A stretch of DNA of 64,000 nucleotides from Hyphomicrobium_A sp964493785 (GCA_964493785.1 CAZBPM010000021.1:1-64000), one strand, 5' to 3'; shown: positions 15,407 to 25,215, counted from the first letter of the stretch. The notes: generated by a model not told the origin, from the letters alone. Translations and numbers: made by a program.

Positions 15407-18400
15407 TCAGGATCGCTTCATTTCGATCTCGGATTCCAGGAGCGTGTACCTGCGCTGCTCAAGATAAATCCCCACGGGGTGTTGAGCCGTGAGTTCAAGA
15501 CGAAAAGCCTGCGGCCGATGTGATATCACTGGCTCAAATTCGATGATGACTTGCTGCGGAGACGCGCCCTCCGGCAAGACAAACTCAAATGCCCGCAGCA
15601 GCAGGTCCGGTCGCTTCGCCGTTGCGATGCTGAACTTTACTGAGCACCGAGGGCCGCTATTAGTGAGATATAGCGCGATGCGCCGCGCTCCCGCGGCAGT
15701 CTCGTAGGCACTCCATTGGTCGCATCTTAATGCCAGCTCACGCAGGCTGATTTCCTTCGGTGTCGAGATACTGACTCTTGTCGCCGCGCGGCGTTCCGCA
15801 AGAGCCAACACCCACTGCAGCATGTCCACGTCGGGCTTCGTCACGAGAGGTTTGGCCAACGGCGCGGCACAAACGGCCGCAATTGCGGATGCCACGGCAG
15901 GCGCCTGAGCTGGAACCGGATGAGACTGTAGCGGCTGGTGCTTCGTAGCAGGGGCAAGCGTGGCTTGAGGCCCAGTGACTGCGACGGTCACATCCGCCGA
16001 CCGGGACCGCTTCTCAGCCTGCCGCTCGAAAGCCTGATTGTAGAGGTCAATTACCTCGCTCCTAACGTAGGACGGCCGCGCAAGCACAGATACAGCCGCA
16101 CGCGCTCGCGCCATTACGTCCGCCCGGCGTGTCACGCTCATGCTGAGCGCTTCGGTCAGGGCCGCCGCTATCGAGTTGGGGTCGCATCCGGCCGCAATGA
16201 AACCAGTATATCGGTGCGAAACCAGCTCTTTAACACCGCCAACGTCCGTCGCCACTACGATGAGCCCTGCCGCCATCGCCTGCAGCATTGACTGAGGCAT
16301 GGACTCGTCCGTGGATGCAACGAGCAGAATATCGGAGTTGCGGTAGAATTGCTCCGGCGTAGCTGAAAAGCCGCGAATCCATACTCGGTCGTGCAGCCCA
16401 TGCTCGGTGATTGCCGCGCGGCATTGCTGCGCGTAGTCAGGCGCCAGGTGAGAATACCCGACGACGTTCATCGACACGTCCTCGAAGGTGGACAGCAGTG
16501 ACATAGCTTGTATGGCTGCAAGCTGGTTCTTTCGAGGCTGGAGAGTTCCCGAAAGCAGGATGCTTCTGGGACTATCCGGTCCCCACTGGCGACTATGATT
16601 ATTGAAAAAGGAGTCGAAGAACTCGTGATCAACCGGACAAACGATGCGTCGCGTAGGCGCACCGGTTGCCTTAGCCCATTGAGCCCCGTGCGCAATAGAT
16701 GAACAGTGGATCGCGCTTGCCGATCCCTCGAGACTTCCCTTTGTTGGATAGAATTGATGCAAGCTTAAAACGTTTGGGACGTCCAGTGACCGCGCGAGGC
16801 AGCAAAATACAGGCATCCACGTGGCGGCGTGAACAAGCCCCACGTCGCGGCCAGCCAACAGGCTCTTCAATTGTCGGGATCGGTCTTCGTCCGCGGGCGT
16901 TGCAGGACGTTGATAGTAGTTGCCGTCTTCCTCGGTGAACCCGGCGCTCCAGTCTCCCACCAAAAGTTCTGAGTCACGGCTTACATCCCGCCAGCGGCGA
17001 CGAAAGATGTCCAATCCAGGACCGTCCCGAATGAGCCCGATGACGTCAAAACCTAGCGATCGAGTGAGCGCTGCATGATGCAGCAGGTGCAATGTTGCGC
17101 CACCAAATAGCGCTTCGTGAAACACGTAAAGAATCTTTCGCCGACCAAGGCGCCGGTGCAAATCGGCAGCGTCGAAGGCTGCTAGAAAATCGTCGTCCTG
17201 CACTTCCGTCGAGTACTGCGATAGCGCCAAGCTCCGAGCCCGCTCCAGAATCTCGCACCGCCCCTTGCTCCCCAGTTTCAGCACCCTTTCGAGCGCTGCC
17301 TGCCACGACGACGTATCGTTCGGAACCTTGATGCAGACGTCGTCCGGAAGGCTGGCATACGGTGGCACGTCCGAGCACATGCACACCGCACCGCTGACGA
17401 CAGCCTCGAGCAGCTTCACGGGGCTCTTGCTTCGCTCCGCCCGCGTTGCCCCTTCAAGCGGCACGAGAACAACGTCGAAATCAACCTCGCGCAACCGGTT
17501 CCGGTACAAATCGTAAGAGTGCGTGAAAGGCTGCCACTGGATGTCGTCGTCGAAATGCTCGAGCTTTTCCGGATCAAGGCCCCACACATGCAACTCGATT
17601 TTATTCGGATGGCGTGCAAACAATGCTTTCAGTGCTGGCCAGACGACGCGCCTCACAATCTCCATGCGAACCGGGCCAGTCAGAATCGCCACGCGAAGCT
17701 TGCCTTTGTGCTGGCTGGGCACCTTGACTAGGAACTTTTCAGGCATGTTCGTATTCAAGCGGATCACATGCGGATTCATCTCTCGCATGTCCTCGATGAT
17801 CTCGTCTGAGTAGCCTATGCACGCGTGTGAATCAGTGATCTGCGCGGCGATCTCGCCAAAAGCAGGCGTGCCCGGCGCCAAGAAGGCATGCTCGGGCCCG
17901 ACTTCGTGAAAGCGGAGCATGTTGTCGTCCATGAGGTAGACGAACGTCTTGCCCGACTTGCCTTCAGCGAGGATGTGGGTCGAGGTCCTCGCTACCGTCC
18001 GATAGAGCACTATGGTGTCGTAGGCATCGAAGTCAGTATCGGGAAGGTTGCGCTCCTGCACGAACGAATAGCTAAACGGGCTCCCTGGTACCGCTGAGAA
18101 ATTCCGGATCGTCACATCGACCGAGGTCGAGTAGTCGGGCTTTGCTACGAGGATGCGGCGATGAGAACGCCGGGTGTGCGTCAGCGCACGCAATTCAGCG
18201 ACGGAGCAACAATCCGTATGCCGAGCGATGAAAGGAATAATTTCCTCCCGCCGCAGCTGATCGACCTCAAGATCAGAATACCCGCGAAGAGCTGCCACCC
18301 CACAGACGTCATAGTCGCCAATCCGGTCCGGCCTTAGAGCGGCGTTGCGATCTAACTCGATGTACTTCCGGAACCGGGAAAAGTTGAGGGGGACGGTGCT

Positions 18401-19105
18401 TCCCAGCGAATTGCTCTGATTGGCGTTAACGCGCGCGACAGTTGCGTCAATCCAATGGAAGGGAAATTCGCGCCCGATGCGCAGCCAGAGATCGTAATCC
18501 GAGTATCGCCGCGGCACGACATGGGGATCGTATAGTCCGACCCGCTCGATTACCGCCCGATGATGCAACACCGCGTTGTTGGCTATGTAATTTGCGTTCG
18601 ACAGAAGTCCGTAATTGAACGCGCCACCGAAGCTACGCTTCCTGTTTTCGCCGTCCGGCACGAGAATATCCACGTCGGCGTTGCCGTACACTACGGCCTT
18701 GTCGCCAAGCCGCCCCGCAACTTCCATCCGGACCGCGAGACTATCCTCGGTCCACTCGTCATCGTCGAACTGGTAGGCGATGAAGTCGCCCCGGGAATGC
18801 AGGATTGCCTGATCCACGCGCAGTGCGGGTAAGCCGCTGTTCCTCTCGAAGCGCATCACGATGATGCGTTTGTCGTGCTTTTGGTATTCGGCGAGCACGT
18901 CTTCGGTTCCGTCACGGGACCCGTCGTCCACCACGATCAGTTCGTAGTCGCCGAACGATTGCGTAAGTACACTCTCGATCGATCTCTGAAGTGGACCATG
19001 CCCTCGCGCGAAGGTCGGCAGGATAACGGACACTCGCGGAGATTTCGCTAGCGCGGATGCATGGCTCCGTATCTTGAGGCCCTCGTAGAATTCGCGGAAA
19101 AGCAA
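15407..19105 (-). CDS. Giant three-domain glycosyltransferase
   Basis: 1232 residues. Domain 1 (about 22-270) is a GT2 transferase: VSVILPTFARGHGPL, VVDDGSRDGTED and the DDD motif QFDDDEW near 113-117. Domain 2 (about 315-650) is a GT-B-type region with LRVAILTGPVRME and KSPVKLLEAVVSG. Domain 3 (about 655-1035) is a GT4 transferase with FGGATLHLLHHA, LLSGTLQPRKNQ and the E-x7-E-like STDESMPQSMLQAMAAG. An Ala/Pro-rich linker (about 1040-1105) leads to a beta-rich C-terminal domain of ~120 residues. Such chains build repeating surface polysaccharides on the cytoplasmic face. It lies between the exporter and another transferase on the same strand. Confidence 0.85.
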   Translation of the reverse strand: MLFREFYEGLKIRSHASALAKSPRVSVILPTFARGHGPLQRSIESVLTQSFGDYELIVVDDGSRDGTEDVLAEYQKHDKRIIVMRFERNSGLPALRVDQAILHSRGDFIAYQFDDDEWTEDSLAVRMEVAGRLGDKAVVYGNADVDILVPDGENRKRSFGGAFNYGLLSNANYIANNAVLHHRAVIERVGLYDPHVVPRRYSDYDLWLRIGREFPFHWIDATVARVNANQSNSLGSTVPLNFSRFRKYIELDRNAALRPDRIGDYDVCGVAALRGYSDLEVDQLRREEIIPFIARHTDCCSVAELRALTHTRRSHRRILVAKPDYSTSVDVTIRNFSAVPGSPFSYSFVQERNLPDTDFDAYDTIVLYRTVARTSTHILAEGKSGKTFVYLMDDNMLRFHEVGPEHAFLAPGTPAFGEIAAQITDSHACIGYSDEIIEDMREMNPHVIRLNTNMPEKFLVKVPSQHKGKLRVAILTGPVRMEIVRRVVWPALKALFARHPNKIELHVWGLDPEKLEHFDDDIQWQPFTHSYDLYRNRLREVDFDVVLVPLEGATRAERSKSPVKLLEAVVSGAVCMCSDVPPYASLPDDVCIKVPNDTSSWQAALERVLKLGSKGRCEILERARSLALSQYSTEVQDDDFLAAFDAADLHRRLGRRKILYVFHEALFGGATLHLLHHAALTRSLGFDVIGLIRDGPGLDIFRRRWRDVSRDSELLVGDWSAGFTEEDGNYYQRPATPADEDRSRQLKSLLAGRDVGLVHAATWMPVFCCLARSLDVPNVLSLHQFYPTKGSLEGSASAIHCSSIAHGAQWAKATGAPTRRIVCPVDHEFFDSFFNNHSRQWGPDSPRSILLSGTLQPRKNQLAAIQAMSLLSTFEDVSMNVVGYSHLAPDYAQQCRAAITEHGLHDRVWIRGFSATPEQFYRNSDILLVASTDESMPQSMLQAMAAGLIVVATDVGGVKELVSHRYTGFIAAGCDPNSIAAALTEALSMSVTRRADVMARARAAVSVLARPSYVRSEVIDLYNQAFERQAEKRSRSADVTVAVTGPQATLAPATKHQPLQSHPVPAQAPAVASAIAAVCAAPLAKPLVTKPDVDMLQWVLALAERRAATRVSISTPKEISLRELALRCDQWSAYETAAGARRIALYLTNSGPRCSVKFSIATAKRPDLLLRAFEFVLPEGASPQQVIIEFEPVISHRPQAFRLELTAQHPVGIYLEQRRYTLLESEIEMKRS

Positions 19106-19135
19106 CCCCTGCCCCCTGGACTAGCGATCGCGCGG

Positions 19136-19780
19136 TTACGCAATAACGCCGAAAAATCCCTGATGATCATGCTTCTTGGTACGTGCACGCCGCCACCAAT
19201 GGTACACGTGCCAAGGCGCTCCAGCGGCATCGTCCCGGTGAACCTCAATGAATATTGGCGCGTGCGGGTTCGCCCTGAAGGGCTCGAACGTGCCGGAAAG
19301 CAACTGACTGCCAGCCAATGGCTTAGCCCTAAGAGGTGCGCGAGCCAAAATGGAACCCGCGCCATCATGGATGCTGGCGGAAAGTACCATGCTTTGCGCA
19401 TGCAGACTTTCGCAAGACCCAACCATTGCCAGTGCAGACAGCGGGCCCTCGCGCGCAACGGCCTCGAAGCGCAGCGATGTGTTGATTTTGAGCTCGCCCG
19501 AGAGGACGAGCCGGTGATCAGCTGTAAACCATGGCGCGAGCACGCCGGCCTCGACGAAGGGCAAGAACGGGGGGGCCACGCGACCCGCAAGGTCATCTAA
19601 CGGCCGTTGCAGACTTCTCGAAGCAAGAATTGAACGGGCCGTCGAAAGCGCAACCAATCCCTCGTGCTTCAAGGCTGTAAAGCGAGCCGCCAACATATTA
19701 CCAAGTTGATGCATGCGATTGTGGGACCCTGCGAACTCGACCCATCGTGCGGTCGCGCAAAGATCCATCCAAATTGCCAA
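19136..19780 (-). CDS. Hypothetical protein of the polysaccharide cluster
   Basis: Up to 214 residues from TTG 19780, or 210 from ATG 19768. The frame is closed upstream by a stop. The N-terminal half is helical; the C-terminal half (GELKINTSLRFEAVA onward, ending FIEVHRDDAAGAPWHVYHWW) looks beta-rich and is reminiscent of the C-terminal beta domain of the following giant glycosyltransferase. It sits between the ABC ATPase and that enzyme on the same strand, 30 nt before the latter. It may be a sugar-binding or assembly partner; I do not recognise a family. Confidence 0.5.
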   Translation of the reverse strand: MAIWMDLCATARWVEFAGSHNRMHQLGNMLAARFTALKHEGLVALSTARSILASRSLQRPLDDLAGRVAPPFLPFVEAGVLAPWFTADHRLVLSGELKINTSLRFEAVAREGPLSALAMVGSCESLHAQSMVLSASIHDGAGSILARAPLRAKPLAGSQLLSGTFEPFRANPHAPIFIEVHRDDAAGAPWHVYHWWRRARTKKHDHQGFFGVIA

Positions 19781-19888
19781 TAAAAATTATGCGCTGCAGA
19801 GCATAGTACGCTGAGAAAAGAGGCGCCAACCATTGTGGCTCACACTGCATACATCGCGCAGAACATAGTCGTCGATGTGGTCCAGCGA

Positions 19889-20659
19889 TCACACTTTGGC
19901 AAGCACGTCATCGGCGCCTGCATTTGTCTTGGCGTAGCAGTCGAGGACCCCGTCCGTGTCGCCATCCAGCCGCACGATGCCGCGATGCACCCAAATGGTG
20001 CGAGAGCACAACGACTTTAAAAGCTGTGGGGAATGGCTGGCGAACACCAGCACCTTGCCCTGCTCCATGAATTGGAACATTCGCCGCCTCGCCTTCTCGG
20101 CAAACTGGATATCGCCCGCCCCCATCACTTCGTCTATCAGGAGGATCTCTGGATTTATGCTCGTCGAGACGGCGAACGCCAAGCGTACGAACATACCCGC
20201 CGAGTACGTTCGCACCGGATAGTCGAGAAACTCACCCAGCTCGGTGAATGCTCCGATTTCAGGAAGCTTTTCCTCGATCTCGTCAGGCAGCATTCCAAGC
20301 AGCATGCCGCGTATGCGAATATTGTCCCAGCCAGACTGGTTCATTTCGAAGCCGGTAGCAAATTCGAACATTGGGCAGACGTGGCCGCTCACTCGGGCGC
20401 GCCCGGAGGTGGGCGGATAGATGCGCGCCATGACCTTGAGTAGCGTACTCTTTCCCGCTCCGTTCAAACCTATTAGCCCGACTCGCTCTCCGCTACGGAT
20501 GTCGAGGGTGACGCCACGCAGAGCGTCGATCGTATAATAGCGCGAGCGGTCATCGTCGCCACGCAGTCGGTCGACAATCCATTCCTTCAGGCCACCTTCG
20601 GAGCGCCGCCCTGAAAAACGAACGGCCACATCATCCAGTCGTATTCCCAACTCGCTCAT
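19889..20659 (-). CDS. Polysaccharide ABC exporter ATPase (Wzt/KpsT-like)
   Basis: 256 residues from ATG 20659, overlapping the permease stop by 4 nt (ATGA). Walker A is GLNGAGKST, the signature-region motif is YSAGMFVRLAFAV, Walker B is EILLIDEVMGAGD, and the switch His is in FASHSPQ. These features and the N-terminal IRLDDVAVRFSGRR fit the ATPase of O-antigen/capsule exporters. The protein ends shortly after the ATPase core, so it lacks the C-terminal carbohydrate-binding domain of Wzt proteins that recognise a terminal modification. It energises export with the adjacent permease. Confidence 0.9.
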   Translation of the reverse strand: MSELGIRLDDVAVRFSGRRSEGGLKEWIVDRLRGDDDRSRYYTIDALRGVTLDIRSGERVGLIGLNGAGKSTLLKVMARIYPPTSGRARVSGHVCPMFEFATGFEMNQSGWDNIRIRGMLLGMLPDEIEEKLPEIGAFTELGEFLDYPVRTYSAGMFVRLAFAVSTSINPEILLIDEVMGAGDIQFAEKARRRMFQFMEQGKVLVFASHSPQLLKSLCSRTIWVHRGIVRLDGDTDGVLDCYAKTNAGADDVLAKV

Positions 20660-21453
20660 AGGAGGAACACTACGCGGTGATCGAGCCGGCGAGCCACAAT
20701 AGTCGCAATGCCGGCTATCAAGGCGAGATAGATGAGCACGGCTATGTAATGGCTCATGGGGGGAAACCCCTCTCCGACGATCGGGTGGCGCACGATATCT
20801 ATGACGTAGTAGAGGGGGTTCCACGCGTAGATGAAGCTAAGATTCTGTTCCTTCAGCATTGTTGCAGGAAACATGATGGGCGTGATGAAGAACGCCACCT
20901 GCATCAGGCCGCTAACAGCGTGTGGCCAATCGCGAAAACGCGTGCAAAGGTAGGCCGATATGGTGATGTGGCCTAGTGCCACTGATGCTAAAAGGACCAG
21001 GCCAGGTATCGCCATCAGCCAGCCCGAAATGCTGAACTGACCAATCGTCACTTGCATGATGAGCACTGCTAGCAGTCCGATCGACAATATGCATGTGGAG
21101 GACACTAGCGAGCGCAGCAGATAGATCTCTTTGGGGTAGGAGAACTGTTTGATGTAGCCCTCGGCATTCACGAACGCGAAGCTGCCGTCCGTAAGCGATG
21201 CCAGGACATACCCCCACACTACATAGCCGGTAATCAGATACGGCAGAAACGATCCAAGCGGCTGGCCGAGGATGGCGCTGTAAACGAGGCCGGCACCACC
21301 GACAAAAATCCCGAGGTTAAGCAGTATCCAAAGCGGGCCGATAACCGACCGTCGAAATCTCAGCCTAACGTCCTGCAAGCCAAGGAACGTCCATATTCGC
21401 CATAGGCATAGGGACGTGTGAGCGTCCCTGATCAACTGATCGAGGGATGTCAT
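20656..21453 (-). CDS. Polysaccharide ABC exporter permease (Wzm-like)
   Basis: 265 residues with six predicted helices and the ABC-2 permease signature: a polar N-terminus ending LRFRRSVIGPLWILLNLGIF, and a late PLYYVIDIVRHPIVGEGFP motif typical of O-antigen/teichoic-acid exporters. It forms the membrane channel with the ATPase encoded downstream. Coupled ATGA overlaps on both sides (acetyltransferase upstream, ATPase downstream) show one operon. Confidence 0.9.
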   Translation of the reverse strand: MTSLDQLIRDAHTSLCLWRIWTFLGLQDVRLRFRRSVIGPLWILLNLGIFVGGAGLVYSAILGQPLGSFLPYLITGYVVWGYVLASLTDGSFAFVNAEGYIKQFSYPKEIYLLRSLVSSTCILSIGLLAVLIMQVTIGQFSISGWLMAIPGLVLLASVALGHITISAYLCTRFRDWPHAVSGLMQVAFFITPIMFPATMLKEQNLSFIYAWNPLYYVIDIVRHPIVGEGFPPMSHYIAVLIYLALIAGIATIVARRLDHRVVFLL

Positions 21454-21953
21454 ACTTCACGGTCCAGCATCAGCCCCATGCGAACAATCCCAGATTCACG
21501 CGCTTCCTCCACGAACCCGCACGCATCGTATATCTTCCGGGCTCGCGCGTTGCCTTCGAGCACATCGAGGTACAAATAGCGCAAGCCGAGCACATCCCTC
21601 GCAAAGCAGACAAGCAATGCGCAACTCCGACTTATATAGCCTTTGCCAGTTCGGTCTGGCGCAACAAGGAACCTTCCGATTTCTGCGGTGCCCGTATCTC
21701 GATCTACAGAGTATATCGCGCACTGCCCGACAGCCCTGTGCTCCGCCTCCACAATGAAATGATAGTCGTCGTCTTTGCCGAGATATGTCTCGAACCACAT
21801 TCGGTGCCCGTCGAAGCCGATCCTGTCTGAAGTCTTGAACCAGATCCGCGCATCATCCCGATTGCGCCACTCGAGCGTATGGGCGAGGTCGCGATCCTCG
21901 ATAAGGCGCAGCGCAACGGCCGTATCACCGAATTTTTCGATCTGTCTCTTCAT
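21450..21953 (-). CDS. GNAT N-acetyltransferase (RimJ/PseH-like)
   Basis: 167 residues from ATG 21953. It has an acetyl-CoA binding segment IGRFLVAPDRTGKGYISRS and the late motif YLDVLEGNARARKIYDACGF, typical of the RimJ/RimL-like branch that includes sugar N-acetyltransferases such as PseH. It is the first gene of the exporter operon, with a 4-nt overlap to the permease gene, which favours acetylation of an amino sugar for the polysaccharide. A DegT aminotransferase encoded at 26.3 kb could supply such a sugar. Confidence 0.8.
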   Translation of the reverse strand: MKRQIEKFGDTAVALRLIEDRDLAHTLEWRNRDDARIWFKTSDRIGFDGHRMWFETYLGKDDDYHFIVEAEHRAVGQCAIYSVDRDTGTAEIGRFLVAPDRTGKGYISRSCALLVCFARDVLGLRYLYLDVLEGNARARKIYDACGFVEEARESGIVRMGLMLDREV

Positions 21954-22262
21954 TGTCACAGCAATGGGCGTCACCGACCACGCCCGTGGTACGGGCTTAT
22001 CGTGTTCTAGCCCGTCGGATTGTCTCCACGCTAGAGGATAGAGGCTGCCGTCACCAGCTCAGGTGCGAGCGTGGTCGTCATTCATCATTCTATCCAACAC
22101 GCGCACCCATCCGCCCGCCGCAGGGCAAACGCCGCCGGGGTTCTCAATCGACATTTTGCGCGCCGCTGCTAACGGCAAGTTGCGTCGGCTGTTCCGCGTT
22201 GGTTACTGTCGACGTGTCTACCGCCGTTCAGCGGTGCCGTGCCCCCCAACTTAGAGCGAGTT

Positions 22263-23140
22263 CTTAGCCACGACCTGCCACTGATCTTTCATTCACTTGC
22301 GTTTAGAGCCTCGGCCGTCTCCGTTGCTCCGTGTAGCGCGTGGCGGCGGTCGTCCTGCGAAGTCTGCCGGTGTCGCGTAGCCCAGCGAGGAGTGAGGTCG
22401 TGCGGTATTGTAAATCGGTAACCCACGCGCGAGGGCGCTTCGGGCGTGGCCGAATCCCAGGAACAAAGTCTCGTTGAGCAGTTCGTCGCGCATGCGGCGT
22501 TGAAGCTCTCGACATAGCCGTTCTGCATTGGCTTCCCCGGCGCGATGTAGTGCCATTCCACGCGGTGATCCTTCGGACGAGGATGGCGTTCGAGGTGAAC
22601 GCCGTGCCGAGATCGGAGACGATGGGCTTGCCACGCCGCGCGATCAGTTCGGTCAACTCCGCGCGACGCGCCGACCGGAGATCGAGGTGTCGGGGATCGC
22701 CGCCAAGCGCTCCCGCGTCACGTCGTCGACGACGTTCAGAATCCGGAAGCGCCGCCCCTAAAGACGGAGCAGGCCCGCCGCTCCGACAGGCAGAGAGCGC
22801 TATAAAGATGCGCCACAGCCTGGCGGCTGGCGGCAGGCTCCACTTTTTTGCGAGAAGCTCCTTCGGCGCCTACGCTTCCAGCATCCGGTCGGCCAAAGCA
22901 GCTTCTCCAGCTTCGCATTCTCGTCCTCCAGCGCTTTCAGTTGCTTGGCGTCGGAGACGTCCATGCCGCGGTACTTGGTGGCCTTCCAGTTATAGAGCGT
23001 CGCCTCCGATATACCGTGCCGGCGCGCCAGATCGGCAGGCTTGGCGCCCGCCTCGCGCTCGCGAAGCACCGCGATACCCGGGGCAGATCAGCACCAAAGA
23101 ACTTGGGCACTGCGGTCTAAATGGACCGTCATCTAGGCGT
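22263..23140 (-). mobile_element. Degenerate IS3-family element
   Basis: The minus strand encodes broken pieces of OrfA (AGAKPADLARRHGISEATLYNWK, a helix-turn-helix, then a leucine-zipper segment ending in a frameshift near 22890) and OrfB (KKVEPAASRQAVAHL, SERRACSV, then after an internal deletion FRILNVVDDVTRERLAAIPD, VSDLGTAFTSNAIL, EWHYIAPGKPMQNGYVESFN, and RPHSSLGYATPADFAG). The OrfB pieces lie in three frames. The total span of about 0.88 kb is shorter than a normal ~1.2 kb element. It cannot be active. A matching end fragment lies at 13950-14052 in the opposite orientation. Confidence 0.85.
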
Positions 23141-23178
23141 ATATCAAAGCAGATTGTCGCGCCGAGCCTAGCCGCGGG

Positions 23179-24090
23179 TCAGGCATCAGCCATCACCGGG
23201 CTGTCGGCGCGAGGCGACGACAGCTCATCAACGATGCTAGTGAGGTAGTGTCCGTAATCGGACCCTTTGTAGAAATCATTTATCAGCATGCGCAGCTGTG
23301 CGTCGGACACAAAACCCTGCCGCAACGCGATTTCCTCCGGACAGGCAATCTTAAGTCCTTGCCGCTTCTCCAGGGTTGCGACGTAGTTGGCGGCGTCTAG
23401 CAAGCTGTCGGGAACGCCCGCATCAAACCATGCATATCCGCGTCCTAACCTGACCGTGCGCAACCGGGCGGCTTTGAGGTATGCGCCATTGACTTCAGTG
23501 ATTTCCAACTCTCCACGGGCTGATGGGCGCAATCGCTTCGCGATCTCGACTGCATTCGCATCGTATACATACAGTCCGACAACCGCCCAGGGAGAAATGG
23601 GTGTTTCTGGCTTCTCTACTATAGAGGTTGCGACGCCTTCCTCGTTGAGGGTCACGACCCCGTAGCGTCGGGGATCCTGAACGCGATACCCGAAGATGGT
23701 GGCACCCCTATTCTGGCGGATGGCATCGCTCAACAACAGTCCGAAGCCCTGGCCAAAGAAAATGTTGTCGCCCAGCACGAGAGTGCAGGAATCTCCGTCG
23801 AGAAACTCCTCGGCGATGATCAACGCCTGAGCTAGTCCCTCCGGCCGTGGCTGCTCAGCGTAGGCGAGCTTTATTCCCCACTGGCTGCCGTCGCCGAGCA
23901 GCATCCCCAGCCCCGGCAGATCGCGCGGTGTCGAGATAACAAGCACTTCACGTATGCCACCGAGCAACAGGGTCGATAGAGGATAGTAGATCATCGGCTT
24001 GTCATAAACTGGCAGCATCTGCTTGGAAATGCACACCGTCATCGGGTACAGACGCTTCCCGCTGCCGCCAGCTAATATAATACCCTTCAC
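23179..24090 (-). CDS. rfbA: Glucose-1-phosphate thymidylyltransferase
   Basis: 303 residues from GTG 24090, with GGAGG nine bases upstream. It makes dTDP-glucose from glucose 1-phosphate and dTTP, the first step of dTDP-L-rhamnose synthesis. It shows KGIILAGGSGKRLYPMT, the nucleotide-binding loop, followed by SKQMLPVYDKPMIYYPLS, VLGDNIFFG and GRGYAWFDAGVPDSLLDA. All signature motifs are intact and the length is normal. Its start overlaps the stop of a truncated rfbB copy, so the original order was rfbB-rfbA. The decayed IS3 element lies 39 nt downstream. Confidence 0.95.
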   Translation of the reverse strand: MKGIILAGGSGKRLYPMTVCISKQMLPVYDKPMIYYPLSTLLLGGIREVLVISTPRDLPGLGMLLGDGSQWGIKLAYAEQPRPEGLAQALIIAEEFLDGDSCTLVLGDNIFFGQGFGLLLSDAIRQNRGATIFGYRVQDPRRYGVVTLNEEGVATSIVEKPETPISPWAVVGLYVYDANAVEIAKRLRPSARGELEITEVNGAYLKAARLRTVRLGRGYAWFDAGVPDSLLDAANYVATLEKRQGLKIACPEEIALRQGFVSDAQLRMLINDFYKGSDYGHYLTSIVDELSSPRADSPVMADA

Positions 24091-24320
24091 TGATCCAATC
24101 CTCCAGCACATCGGGTAGCCGCCGAATACGCGCGCTTGAGTCCAAGGCGCTCGCCATCATAGCGTTCCGTACGGAGCGGACGCCACCAGTGTTCGTTATC
24201 AACGTACCACTGCACAGTCTTCTCAATTCCGCAGGTGATCGTTTGAAGTGGACGCCAACCGATGGTCTGCTCGATCTTGTGAGGATCGATTGAGATACGC
24301 CTGCCATCAACGCGGCATTA
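24087..24320 (-). pseudogene. rfbB: Truncated rfbB (3' fragment)
   Basis: Only the last ~75 codons of a dTDP-glucose 4,6-dehydratase gene survive. They read GRRISIDPHKIEQTIGWRP, then GIEKTVQWYVDN, WWRPL and RYDGERLGLKRA. The sequence upstream of about 24310 has no similarity to rfbB and no start. The stop overlaps the GTG of rfbA by 2 nt. The intact rfbB lies at 30034-31149 and its C-terminal end is similar (WWEPLRDKRYDGTRLGLRKA), so this is a decayed paralogue. Confidence 0.85.
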
Positions 24321-24627
24321 CCTAGCATCGTCTGTCTGTGTACACCCTAGCACTGAGACGATCGAAAATGCGTTCGCTGCGAACACGGCGTAAATTTTGG
24401 GCGTGCCAGCGCTTCGTCACAGAAAACTATGTGAGCGGAAAGTGAGGTGTGCAAGAAGCGGATCTTGTAGATTCGCGAACAGTCCACATCCGCGATCGGT
24501 GCAAGCTATCTTTTGTCCGCTGACGTATCCAAATGGCAGCCGCGTTGTTTATGGTAGAATGGTGTCGGAACGCACATCGCGACCGGCGGCCGGTTGTGGT
24601 AGAGCGGTCGGGGAGCAGCGATTGATT
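24321..24627 (+). other. Upstream region of rfbC, no gene
   Basis: About 300 nt between the rfbB fragment and rfbC, transcribed divergently. It presumably holds the rfbC promoter. GGGAGC at 24610-24615 is a weak ribosome site for ATG 24628. The open frame that extends rfbC up to 24397 has no RfbC-like residues and was not used. Confidence 0.4.
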
Positions 24628-25215
24628 ATGGACGTTTCCGAGACCGAACTACCGGACGTGAAGATCGTGACCCCCCGTGTGCATCGAGATGACCGCGGGT
24701 TCTTCTTTGAATCATACAATCGGCGAGCCCTGCACGAGGTCGCCGGCATCAATGCCGAGTTCGTCCAAGATAACCATTCGTGTTCGGATAGCGTCGGGGT
24801 AATTCGCGGGCTGCATTTTCAGACGTCGCCCAATGCTCAAGCCAAGCTGGTTCGAGTGCTGCGAGGAGCGATCTTCGATGTCGCCGTTGATCTACGCAGA
24901 GGATCACCGACGTTCGGGCGCTCAGTTTCTATGATCCTCGATAGCCATGGTCACGCACAGGCTTGGATACCGGTTGGATTCGCCCATGGATTCTGCACAC
25001 TGCACCCACATACCGAAGTGTTCTACAAGGTCACCGCCCCCTATGATCCTGCCTGCGACAAGGGGCTCGCCTGGGACGATCCCGATCTTTCCATCGAATG
25101 GCCCACGCTGGCTCAAAACGCAATACTTTCAGAAAAGGACCAGCGTCACCCACGGCTAAGAGACCTGCCGACATACTTCGAGTATTGTCAGGCTAAACCC
25201 CTAAGTGGCACCTAG
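24628..25215 (+). CDS. rfbC: dTDP-4-dehydrorhamnose 3,5-epimerase
   Basis: 195 residues, the usual family length. It catalyses the third step of dTDP-L-rhamnose synthesis. Cupin-type motifs are visible: DDRGFFFESYN, FVQDNHSCS (substrate loop), GVIRGLHFQ (catalytic His), AKLVRVLRGAIFDVAVDLR, AWIPVGFAHGF and YKVTAPYDPACDKGLAWDDPDL. The complete C-terminus distinguishes it from the truncated second copy at 33762. rfbD follows 101 nt downstream on the same strand. Confidence 0.95.
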   Translation: MDVSETELPDVKIVTPRVHRDDRGFFFESYNRRALHEVAGINAEFVQDNHSCSDSVGVIRGLHFQTSPNAQAKLVRVLRGAIFDVAVDLRRGSPTFGRSVSMILDSHGHAQAWIPVGFAHGFCTLHPHTEVFYKVTAPYDPACDKGLAWDDPDLSIEWPTLAQNAILSEKDQRHPRLRDLPTYFEYCQAKPLSGT

